This document shows positions 28,111-39,843 of a stretch of DNA of 64,000 bases, in pieces. Where the stretch lies: contig NC_064044.1 in assembly GCF_932526225.1 (NCBI RefSeq), forward strand, positions 1,619,001-1,683,000, read 5' to 3'. A model generated the notes under the pieces. The model saw nothing but the letters and a program-made list of their open reading frames with translations, was not told the DNA's origin and did not search any database. The stretch is from Nematostella vectensis (taxonomy: Eukaryota; Cnidaria; Anthozoa; Actiniaria; Edwardsiidae). The position numbers and the translations under genes were made by a program. How positions within the stretch are numbered: position 1 is the stretch's first letter; every line of letters begins with the position of its first letter.

Positions 28111-30546
28111 ACACGGAAGCTTTTCCCGAATGTAACCTCCAGTCCGATGGTGACTTTGCTTGGGATAGTTTACGATACCAATAGTATTAAAAGTAATTTT
28201 TATTACAATTCCCTTCAGCAATGCCACGTTAGTCTTTCGTTGCGGGCACTTGACTACTAACCCAGCGACCCGGGTTTGATTCCCGCTGATAGCCTTTTTT
28301 TTTTTTCTTTATTTTTTTTTAAAATATCGATACTTAATTATACTGTTATTGATGTGTCATGACATAAAAAGAAGGTATAGGGACATTTGTATGTACTCTC
28401 AGCATCTTTGTTGTGCTCATGCTTTGTTCAGGATCCTGTACATATTTTATGCACACAAGAACTAACTAGATTCCTTGGATAACTTGATTAAGTAGATTCT
28501 AACATAGAGCATAGCGCTCGATAGATTGATATACCTTTTTTTCCGAGTATACTGTTTTATTTTTCCTAATGTTACTTTTTGGAATTTACATTCGGAAAAA
28601 AAATTATCGATTGTAACCTTTTGGAGGTTACACTCGTAAAACAAATTCCCGAATGTAACACGGAAGCTTTTCCTGAATGTAACCTCCAGTCCGATGGTGA
28701 CTTTGCTTGGGATAGTTTACGATACCAATAGTATTAAAAGTAATTTTTATTACAATTCCCTTCAGCAATGCCACGTTAGTCTTTCGTTGCGGGCACTTGA
28801 CTACTAACGCAGCGACCAGTGTTCGATTCCCGCTGATAGCCTATTTTTTTTCTTTATTTTTTTTTAAAATATCGATACTTAATTATACTGTTATTGATGT
28901 GTCATGACATAAAAAGAAGGTATAGGGACATTTGTATGTACTCTCAGCATCTTTGTTGTGCTCATGCTTTGTTCAGGATCCTGTACATATTTTATGCACA
29001 CAAGAACTAACTAGATTCCTTGGATAACTTGATTAAGTAGATTCTAACATAGAGCATAGCGCTCGATAGATTGATATACCTTTTTTTCCGAGTATACTGT
29101 TTTATTTTTCCTAATGTTACTTTTTGGAATTTACATTCGGAAAAAAAATTATCGATTGTAACCGAATCCACATTCGAAAAAAAAAATTATCGATTGTAAC
29201 CTTTTGGAGGTTACACTCGTAAAACAAGTTCCCGAATGTAACCCTGAAGCTTTTCCTGAATGTAACCTCCAGCCCGATGGTGACTTTGCTTGGGATAGTT
29301 TACGATACCAATAGTATTAAAAGTAATTTTCATTACAATTCCCTTCAGCAATGCCACGTTAGTCTTTTGTTGCGGGCACTTGACTACTAACCCAGCGACC
29401 CGGGTTTGATTCCCGCTGATAGCCTATTTTTTTTTTCTTTATATTTTTTTAAATATCGATACTCAATTATACTGTTCTTGGTGTGTCATGACATAAAAAG
29501 AATGTATAGGGACATCTGTATGTACTCTCAGCATCTTTGTTGTGCTCATGCTTTGTTCAGGATCCTGTACATATTTTATGCACACAAGAACTAACTAGAT
29601 TCCTTGGATAACTTGATTAAGTAGATTCTAACATAGAGCATAGCGCTCGATAGATTGATATACCTTTTTTTCCGAGTATACTGTTTTATTTTTCCTAATG
29701 TTACTTTTTGGAATTTACATTCGGAAAAAAAATTATCGATTGTAACCTTTTGGAGGTTACACTCGTAAAACAAATTCCCGAATGTAACCCGGAAGCTTTT
29801 CCCGAATGTAACCTCCAGTCCGATGGTGACTTTGCTTGGGATAGTTTACGATACCAATAGTATTAAAAGTAATTTTTATTACAATTCCCTTCAGCAATGC
29901 CACGTTAGTCTTTCGTTGCGGGCACTTGACTACTAACGCAGCGACCAGGGTTCGATTCCCGCTGATAGCCAATTTTTTTTTTCTTTTTTTTTTTTTTTAA
30001 ATATCGATACTTAATTATACTGTTATTGGTGTGTCATGACATAAAAAGAAGGTATAGGGACATTTGTATGTACTCTCAGCATCTTTGTTGTGCTCATGCT
30101 TTGTTCAGGATCCTGTACATATTTTATGCACACAAGAACTAACTAGATTCCTTGGATCACTTGATTAAGTAGATTCTAACATAGAGCATAGCGCTCGATA
30201 GATTGATATACCTTTTTTTCCGAGTATACTGTTTTATTTTTCCTAATGTTACTTTTTGGAATTTACATTCGGAAAAAAATTATCGATTGTAACCTTTTGG
30301 AGGTTACACTCGTAAAACAAATTCCCGAATGTAACCCTGAAGCTTTTCCCGAATGTAACCTCCAGTCCGATGGTGACTTTGCTTGGGATAGTTTACGATA
30401 CCAATAGTATTAAAAGTAATTTTCATTACAATTCCCTTCAGCAATGCCACGTTAGTCTTTCGTTGCGGGCACTTGACTACTAACGCAGCGACCCGGGTTC
30501 GATTCCCGCTGATAGCCTATTTTTTCTTCTTTATTTTTTTTTTTAA
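28111..30546 (+). repeat. Mixed monomers 52-56, with one long junction unit
   Basis: These units are mostly of the CTGTTATTG/CATTTGTATG subfamily. The unit at 28868 is about 582 bp, because the A-run and TATCGATTGTAACC segment is present twice (29140-29200). The unit at 29450 has TACTCAATTATAC, AATGTATAGG and GACATCTGTATG. No gene is seen. Confidence 0.8.
29124..29202 (+). repeat. Out-of-register junction inside monomer 54
   Basis: After CATTCGG, eight A and TTATCGATTGTAACC, the sequence jumps back to GAATCCACATTCG, ten A and TTATCGATTGTAACC. The duplicated segment is about 40 bp. The second copy carries the CATTCGA-plus-long-A-run variant, and downstream variants (CAAGTTCCCG, TTCCTGAATG, CAGCCCGATGG) match the units near 19.9 and 36.3 kb. 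The simplest reading is a crossover between two subfamilies at misaligned GTAACC/CCGAAT motifs. Confidence 0.85.
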
Positions 30547-33500
30547 ATATCGATACTTAATTATACTGTTCTTGGTGTGTCATGACATAAAAAGAAGGTA
30601 GAGGGACATTTTTATGTACTCTCAGCATCTTTGATGTGCTCATGCTTTGTTCAGGATCCTGTACATATTTTATGCACACAAGAACTAACTAGATTCCTTG
30701 GATAACTTGATTAAGTAGATTCTAACATAGAGCAAAGCGCTCGATAGATTGATATACCTTTTTTTCCGAGTATACTGTTTTATTTTTCCTAATGTTACTT
30801 ATTGGAATTTACATTCGGAAAAAAAAATATCGATTGTAACCGTTTGGAGGTTACACTCGTAAAACAAATTCCCGAATGTAACCCTGAAGCTTTTCCCGAA
30901 TGTAACCTCCAGCCCGATCGTGACTTTGCATGGGATAGTTTACGATACCAATAGTATTAAAAGCAATTTTCATTACAATTAAATTCAGCAATGCCACGTT
31001 AGTCTTGCGTTGCGGGCACTTGACTACTAACGCAGCGACCCGGGTTCGATTCCCGCTGATAACATATTTTTTTTTCTTTATTTTTTTTTTTAAATATCGA
31101 TACTCAATTATACTGTTCTTGGTGTGTCATGACATAAAAAGAATGTATAGGGACATTTTTATGTACTCTCAGCATCTTTGATGTGCTCATGCTTTGTTCA
31201 GGATCCTGTACATATTTTATGCACACAAGAACTAACTAGATTCCTTGGATAACTTGATTAAGTAGATTCTAACATAGAGCATAGCGCTCGATAGATTGAT
31301 ATACCTTTTTTTCGAGTATACTGTTTTATTTTTCCTAATGTTACTTTTTGGAATTTACATTCGGAAAAAAAATTATCGATTGTAACCTTTTGGAGGTTAC
31401 ACTCGTAAAACAAATTCCCGAATGTACCCCTGAAGCTTTTCCCGAATGTAACCTCCAGTCCGATGGTGACTTTGCTTGGGATAGTTTACGATACCAATTG
31501 TATTAAAATTAATTTTCATTACACTTCCCTTCAGCAATGCCACGTTAGTCTTTCGTTGCGGGCACTTGAATACTAACGCAGCGACCCGGGTTCGATTCCC
31601 GCTGATAGCCTATTTTTTTTCTTTATTTTTTTTTTAAATATCGATACTTAATTATACTGTTCTTGGTGTGTCATGACATAAAAAGAAGGTATAGGGACAT
31701 TTTTATGTACTCTCAGCATCTTTGATGTGCTAATGCTTTGTTCAGGATCCTGTACATATTTTATGCACACAAGAACTAACTAGATTCCTTGGATAACTTG
31801 ATTAAGTAGATTCTAACATAGAGCATAGCGCTCGATAGATTGATATACCTTTTTTTCCCGAGTATACTGTTTTATTTTTCCTAATGTTACTTTTTGGAAT
31901 TTACATTCGGAAAAAAAATTATCGATTGTAACCTTTTGGAGGTTACACTCGTAAAACAAATTCCCGAATGTAACCCTGAAGCTTTTCCCGAATGTAACCT
32001 CCAGTCCGATGGTGACTTTGCTTGGGATAGTTTACGATACCAATAGTATTAAAAGTAATTTTCATTACAATTCCCTTCAGCAATGCCACGTTAGTCTTTC
32101 GTTGCGGGCACTTGACTACTAACGCAGCGACCAGGGTTCGATTCCCGCTGATAGCCTATTTTTTTTTCTTTATTTTTTTTTTAAATATCGATGCTTAATT
32201 ATACTGTTATTGGTGTGTCATGACATAAAAAGAAGGTATAGGGACATTTGTATGTACTCTCAGCATCTTTGTTGTGCTCATGCTTTGTTCAGGATCCCGT
32301 ACAATCTTTTATGCACACAAGAACTAACTAGATTCCTTGGATAACTTGATTAAGTAGATTCTAACATAGAGCATAGCGCTCGATAGATTGATATACCTTT
32401 TTTTCCGAGTATACTGTTTTATTTTTCCTAATGTTACTTTTTGGAATTTACATTCGGAAACAAAATTATCGATTGTAACCTTTTGGAGGTTACACTCGTA
32501 AAACAAATTCCCGAATGTAACCCTGAAGCTTTTCCCGAATGTAACCTCCAGCCCGATCGTGACTTTGCATGGGATAGTTTACGATACCAATAGTATTAAA
32601 AGCAATTTTCATTACAATTAAATTCAGCAATGCCACGTTAGTCTTGCGTTGCGGGCACTTGACTACTAACGCAGCGACCCGGGTTCGATTCCCGCTGATA
32701 ACATATTTTTTTTTCTTTATTTTTTTTTTTAAATATCGATACTCAATTATACTGTTCTTGGTGTGTCATGACATAAAAAGAATGTATAGGGACATTTTTA
32801 TGTACTCTCAGCATCTTTGATGTGCTCATGCTTTGTTCAGGATCCTGTACATATTTTATGCACACAAGAACTAACTAGATTCCTTGGATAACTTGATTAA
32901 GTAGATTCTAACATAGAGCATAGCGCTCGATAGATTGATATACCTTTTTTTCGAGTATACTGTTTTATTTTTCCTAATGTTACTTTTTGGAATTTACATT
33001 CGGAAAAAAAATTATCGATTGTAACCTTTTGGAGGTTACACTCGTAAAACAAATTCCCGAATGTACCCCTGAAGCTTTTCCCGAATGTAACCTCCAGTCC
33101 GATGGTGACTTTGCTTGGGATAGTTTACGATACCAATTGTATTAAAATTAATTTTCATTACACTTCCCTTCAGCAATGCCACGTTAGTCTTTCGTTGCGG
33201 GCACTTGAATACTAACGCAGCGACCCGGGTTCGATTCCCGCTGATAGCCTATTTTTTTTCTTTATTTTTTTTTTAAATATCGATACTTAATTATACTGTT
33301 CTTGGTGTGTCATGACATAAAAAGAAGGTATAGGGACATTTTTATGTACTCTCAGCATCTTTGATGTGCTAATGCTTTGTTCAGGATCCTGTACATATTT
33401 TATGCACACAAGAACTAACTAGATTCCTTGGATAACTTGATTAAGTAGATTCTAACATAGAGCATAGCGCTCGATAGATTGATATACCTTTTTTTCCCGA

Positions 33501-36340
33501 GTATACTGTTTTATTTTTCCTAATGTTACTTTTTGGAATTTACATTCGGAAAAAAAATTATCGATTGTAACCTTTTGGAGGTTACACTCGTAAAACAAAT
33601 TCCCGAATGTAACCCTGAAGCTTTTCCCGAATGTAACCTCCAGTCCGATGGTGACTTTGCTTGGGATAGTTTACGATACCAATAGTATTAAAAGTAATTT
33701 TCATTACAATTCCCTTCAGCAATGCCACGTTAGTCTTTCGTTGCGGGCACTTGACTACTAACGCAGCGACCAGGGTTCGATTCCCGCTGATAGCCTATTT
33801 TTTTTTCTTTATTTTTTTTTTAAATATCGATGCTTAATTATACTGTTATTGGTGTGTCATGACATAAAAAGAAGGTATAGGGACATTTGTATGTACTCTC
33901 AGCATCTTTGTTGTGCTCATGCTTTGTTCAGGATCCCGTACAATCTTTTATGCACACAAGAACTAACTAGATTCCTTGGATAACTTGATTAAGTAGATTC
34001 TAACATAGAGCATAGCGCTCGATAGATTGATATACCTTTTTTTCCGAGTATACTGTTTTATTTTTCCTAATGTTACTTTTTGGAATTTACATTCGGAAAC
34101 AAAATTATCGATTGTAACCTTTTGGAGGTTACACTCGTAAAACAAATTCCCGAATGTAACCCTGAAGCTTTTCCCGAATGTAACCTCCAGTCCGATGGTG
34201 ACTTTGCTTGGGATAGTTTACGATACCAATAGTATTAAAAGTAATTTTCATTACAATTCCCTTCAGCAATGCCACGTTAGTCTTTCGTTGCGGGTACTTG
34301 ACTACTAACGCAGCGACCCGGGTTCGATTCCCGCTGATAGCCTATTTTCTTTTTTCTTTTTTTTTTTTAATATCGATAGTTAATTATACTGTTCTTGGTG
34401 TTTCATGACATAAAAAGAAGGTATAGGGACATTTTTATGTACTCTCAGCATCTTTGATGTGCTCATGCTTTGTTCAGGATCCAGTACATATTTTATGCAC
34501 ACAAGAACTAACTAGATTCCTTGGATAACTTGATTAAGTAGATTCTAACATAGAGCATAGCGCTCGATAGATTGATATACCTTTTTTTCCGAGTATACTG
34601 TTTTATTTTTCCTAATGTTACTTTTTGGAATTTACATTCGAAAAAAAAAATTATCGATTGTAACCTTTTGGAGGTTACACTCGTAAAACAAGTTCCCGAA
34701 TGTAACCCTGAAGCTTTTCCCGAATGTAACCTCCAGTCCGATGGTGACTTTGCTTGGGATAGTTTACGATACCAATAGTATTAAAAGTAATTTTTATTAC
34801 AATTCCCTTCAGCAATGCCACGTTAGTCTTTCGTTGCGAGCACTTGAATACTAACGCAGCGACCCGGGTTCGATTCCCGCTGATAGCCTATTTTTTTTCT
34901 TTATTTTTTTTTTAAATATCGATACTTAATTATACTGTTCTTGGTGTGTCATGACATAAAAAGAAGGTATAGGGACATTTTTATGTACTCTCAGCATCTT
35001 TGATGTGCTAATGCTTTGTTCAGGATCCTGTACATATTTTATGCACACAAGAACTAACTAGATTCCTTGGATAACTTGATTAAGTAGATTCTAACATAGA
35101 GCATAGCGCTCGATAGATTGATATACCTTTTTTTCCCGAGTATACTGTTTTATTTTTCCTAATGTTACTTTTTGGAATTTACATTCGAAAAAAAAAATTA
35201 TCGATTGTAACCTTTTGGAGGTTACACTCGTAAAACAAATTCCCGAATGTAACCCTGAAGCTTTTCCCGAATGTAACCTCCAGTCCGATGGTGACTTTGC
35301 TTGGGATAGTTTACGATACCAATAGTATTAAAAGTAATTTTCATTACAATTCCCTTCAGCAATGCCACGTTAGTCTTTCGTTGCGGGCACTTGACTACTA
35401 ACGCAGCGACCAGGGTTCGATTCCCGCTGATAGCCTATTTTTTTTTCTTTATTTTTTTTTTAAATATCGATGCTTAATTATACTGTTATTGGTGTGTCAT
35501 GACATAAAAAGAAGGTATAGGGACATTTGTATGTACTCTCAGCATCTTTGTTGTGCTCATGCTTTGTTCAGGATCCTGTACAATCTTTTATGCACACAAG
35601 AACTAACTAGATTCCTTGGATAACTTGATTAAGTAGATTCTAACATAGAGCATAGCGCTCGATAGATTGATATACCTTTTTTTCCGAGTATACTGTTTTA
35701 TTTTTCCTAATGTTACTTTTTGGAATTTACATTCGGAAACAAAATTATCGATTGTAACCTTTTGGAGGTTACACTCGTAAAACAAATTCCCGAATGTAAC
35801 CCTGAAGCTTTTCCCGAATGTAACCTCCAGTCCGATGGTGACTTTGCTTGGGATAGTTTACGATACCAATAGTATTAAAAGTAATTTTCATTACAATTCC
35901 CTTCAGCAATGCCACGTTAGTCTTTCGTTGCGGGTACTTGACTACTAACGCAGCGACCCGGGTTCGATTCCCGCTGATAGCCTATTTTCTTTTTTCTTTT
36001 TTTTTTTTAATATCGATAGTTAATTATACTGTTCTTGGTGTTTCATGACATAAAAAGAAGGTATAGGGACATTTTTATGTACTCTCAGCATCTTTGATGT
36101 GCTCATGCTTTGTTCAGGATCCAGTACATATTTTATGCACACAAGAACTAACTAGATTCCTTGGATAACTTGATTAAGTAGATTCTAACATAGAGCATAG
36201 CGCTCGATAGATTGATATACCTTTTTTTCCGAGTATACTGTTTTATTTTTCCTAATGTTACTTTTTGGAATTTACATTCGAAAAAAAAAATATCGATTGT
36301 AACCTTTTGGAGGTTACACTCGTAAAACAAGTTCCCGAAT
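30547..36340 (+). repeat. Trimer higher-order repeat, ~1640 bp, about 3.5 periods
   Basis: Private variants repeat at an offset of 1639-1640 bp: AGCCCGATCGTGAC with ATTAAATTCAGC near 30.91-30.99 and 32.55-32.63 kb; ACGAATGTACCCC-type and ATTAAAATTAATT near 31.43-31.51 and 33.07-33.15 kb; ATGTGCTAATGC near 31.73, 33.37 and 35.01 kb; TACAATCTTTTATGC near 32.30, 33.94 and 35.58 kb; GGGTACTTGAC near 34.29 and 35.93 kb. The middle period changes one member of the trimer, so the second and third joins are not exact. Confidence 0.85.
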
Positions 36341-37103
36341 GTAACCCTGAAGCTTTTCCTGAATGTAACCTCCAGCCCGATGGTGACTTTGCTTGGGATA
36401 GTTTACGATACCAATAGTATTAAAAGTAATTTTCATTACAATTCCCTTCAGCAATGCCACGTTAGTCTTTGGTTGCGGGCACTTGACTACTAACCCAGCG
36501 ACCCGGGTTTGATTCCCGCTGATAGCCTATTTTTTTTTCTTTATATTTTTTTAAATATCGATACTTAATTATACTGTTATTGGTGTGTCATGACATAAAA
36601 AGAAGGTATAGGGACATTTGTATGTACTCTCAGCATCTTTGTTGTGCTCATGCTTTGTTCAGGATCCTGTACATATTTTATGCACACAAGAACTAACTAG
36701 ATTCCTTGGATAACTTGATTAAGTAGATTATAACATAGAGCATAGCGCTCGATAGATTGATATACCTTTTTTTCCGAGTATACTGTTTTATTTTTCCTAA
36801 TGTTACTTTTTGGAATTTACATTCGGAAAAAAATTATGGATTGTAACCTTTTGGAGGTTACACTCGTAAAACAAATTCCCGAATGTAACCCTGAAGCTTT
36901 TCCCGAATGTAACCTCCAGTCCGATGGTGACTTTGCTTGGGATAGTTTACGATACCAATAGTATTAAAAGTAATTTTCATTACACTTCCCTTCAGCAATG
37001 CCACGTTAGTCTTTCGTTTCGGGCACTTGAATACTAACGCAGCGACCCGGGTTCGATTCCCGCTGATAGCCTATTTTTTTTTCTTTATTATTTTTTATTT
37101 TTA
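36341..37103 (+). repeat. Transition monomers between trimer and dimer blocks
   Basis: The unit ending near 36.55 kb carries TAGTCTTTGGTTGC and the GGTTTGATTCC variant. The unit at 36555 has a short A-run (GGAAAAAAATTATGG) and GATTATAACATAG, plus CGTTTCGGGCACTTGAATAC in its tRNA-like part, a variant also present near 16.25 kb. Only satellite sequence is present. Confidence 0.7.
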
Positions 37104-39843
37104 AATATCGATACTTAATTATACTGTTCTTGGTGTGTCATGACATAAAAAGAAGGTAGAGGGACATTTTTATGTACTCTCAGCATCTTTGATGTGCTCA
37201 TGCTTTGTTCAGGATCCTGTACATATTTTATGCACACAAGAACTAACTAAATTCCTTGGATAACTTGATTAAGTAGATTCTAACATAGAGCATAGCGCTC
37301 GATAGATTGATATACCTTTTTTTCCGAGTATACTGTTTTATTTTTCCTAATGTTACTTTTTGGAATTTACATTCGGAAAAAAAATTATCGATTGTAACCG
37401 TTTGGAGGTTACACTCGTAAAACAAATTCCCGAATGTAACCCTGAAGCTTTTCCCGAATGTAACCTCCAGCCCGATGGTGACTTTGCATGGGATAGTTTA
37501 CGATACCAATAGTACTAAAAGTAATTTTCATTACAATTCCCTTCAGCAATGCCACGTTAGTCTTTCGTTGCGGGCACATGACTACTAACGCAGCGATCCG
37601 GGTTCGATTCCCGCTGATAACCTATTTTTTTTTCTTTATTATTTTTTTTTTTTAAATATCGATATTAATTATACTGTTCTTGGTGTGTCATGACATAAAA
37701 AGAAGGTATAGGGACATTTTTATGTACTCTCAGCATCTTTGATGTGCTCATGCTTTGTTCAGGATCCTGTACAATCTTTTATGCACACAAGAACTAACTA
37801 GATTCCTTGGATAACTTGATTAAGTAGATTCTAACATAGAGCATAGCGCTCGATAGATTGATATACCTTTTTTTCCGAGTACACTGTTTTATTTTTCCTA
37901 ATGTTACTTTTTGGAATTTACATTCGGAAAAAAAATTATCGATTGTAACCTTTTGGAGGTACACTCGTAAAACAAATTCCCGAATGTAACCCTGAAGCTT
38001 TTCCCGAATGTAACCTCCAGTAGATGGTGACTTTGCTTGGGATAGTTTACGATACCAATAGTATTAAAAGTAATTTTCATTACAATTCCCTTCAGCAATG
38101 CCACGTTAGTCTTTCGTTGCGGGCACTTGACTACTAACGCAGCGACCCGGGTTCGATTCCCGCTGATAGCCTATTTTTTCTTCTTTATTTTTTTTTTTAA
38201 ATATCGACACTTAATTATACTGTTCTTGGTGTGTCATGACATAAAAAGAAGGTAGAGGGACATTTTTATGTACTCTCAGCATCTTTGATGTGCTCATGCT
38301 TTGTTCAGGATCCTGTACATATTTTATGCACACAAGAACTAACTAGATTCCTTGGATAACTTGATTAAGTAGATTCTAACATTGAGCATAGCGCTCGATA
38401 GATTGATATACCTTTTTTTCCGAGTATACTGTTTTATTTTTCCTAATGTTACTTATTGGAATTCACATTCGGAAAAAAAATTATCGATTGTAACCGTTTG
38501 GAGGTTACACTCGTAAAACAAATTCCCAAATGTAACCCTGAAGCTTTTCCCGAATGTAACCTCCAGCCCGATGGTGACTTTGCATGGGATAGTTTACGAT
38601 ACCAATAGTACTAAAAGTAATTTTCATTACAATTCCCTTCAGCAATGCCACGTTAGTCTTTCGTTGCGGGCACTTGACTACTAACGCAGCGACCCGGGTT
38701 CGATTCCAGCTGATAACCTATTTTTTTTTTCTTTATTATTTTTTTTAAATATCGATATTAATTATACCGTTCTTGGTGTGTCATGACATAAAAAGAAGGT
38801 ATAGGGACATTTTTATGTACTCTCAGCATCTTTGATGTGCTCATGCTTTGTTCAGGATCCTGTACAATCTTTTATGCACACAAGAACTAACTAGATTCCT
38901 TGGATAACTTGATTAAGTAGATTCTAACATAGAGCATAGCGCTCGATAGATTGATATACCTTTTTTTCCGAGTACACTGTTTTATTTTTCCTAATGTTAC
39001 TTTTTGGAATTTACATTCGGAAAAAAAATTATCGATTGTAACCTTTTGGAGGTACACTCGTAAAACAAATTCCCGAATGTAACCCTGAAGCTTTTCCCGA
39101 ATGTAACCTCCAGTAGATGGTGACTTTGCTTGGGATAGTTTACGATACCAATAGTATTAAAAGTAATTTTCATTACAATTCCCTTCAGCAATGCCACGTT
39201 AGTCTTTCGTTGCGGGCACTTGACTACTAACGCAGCGACCCGGGTTCGATTCCCGCTGATAGCCTATTTTTTCTTCTTTATTTTTTTTTTTAAATATCGA
39301 CACTTAATTATACTGTTCTTGGTGTGTCATGACATAAAAAGAAGGTAGAGGGACATTTTTATGTACTCTCAGCATCTTTGATGTGCTCATGCTTTGTTCA
39401 GGATCCTGTACATATTTTATGCACACAAGAACTAACTAGATTCCTTGGATAACTTGATTAAGTAGATTCTAACATTGAGCATAGCGCTCGATAGATTGAT
39501 ATACCTTTTTTTCCGAGTATACTGTTTTATTTTTCCTAATGTTACTTATTGGAATTTACATTCGGAAAAAAAATTATCGATTGTAACCGTTTGGAGGTTA
39601 CACTCGTAAAACAAATTCCCAAATGTAACCCTGAAGCTTTTCCCGAATGTAACCTCCAGCCCGATGGTGACTTTGCATGGGATAGTTTACGATACCAATA
39701 GTACTAAAAGTAATTTTCATTACAATTCCCTTCAGCAATGCCACGTTAGTCTTTCGTTGCGGGCACTTGACTACTAACGCAGCGACCCGGGTTCGATTCC
39801 CGCTGATAACCTATTTTTTTTTTCTTTATTATTTTTTTTTTAA
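37104..39843 (+). repeat. Dimer higher-order repeat, ~1093 bp, 2.5 periods
   Basis: Units at 37655 and 38747 share TACAATCTTTTATGC, GAGTACACTG, GGAGGTACACTC and the 2-bp shorter CCAGTAGATGGTG. Units at 37104, 38200 and 39294 share AAGGTAGAGGG, GTAACCGTTTGGAGG, TTTGCATGGG and AGTACTAAAAG; the last two also share TATCGACACTT and CCCAAATGTAACC. The 1093-bp spacing is constant. Confidence 0.85.
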
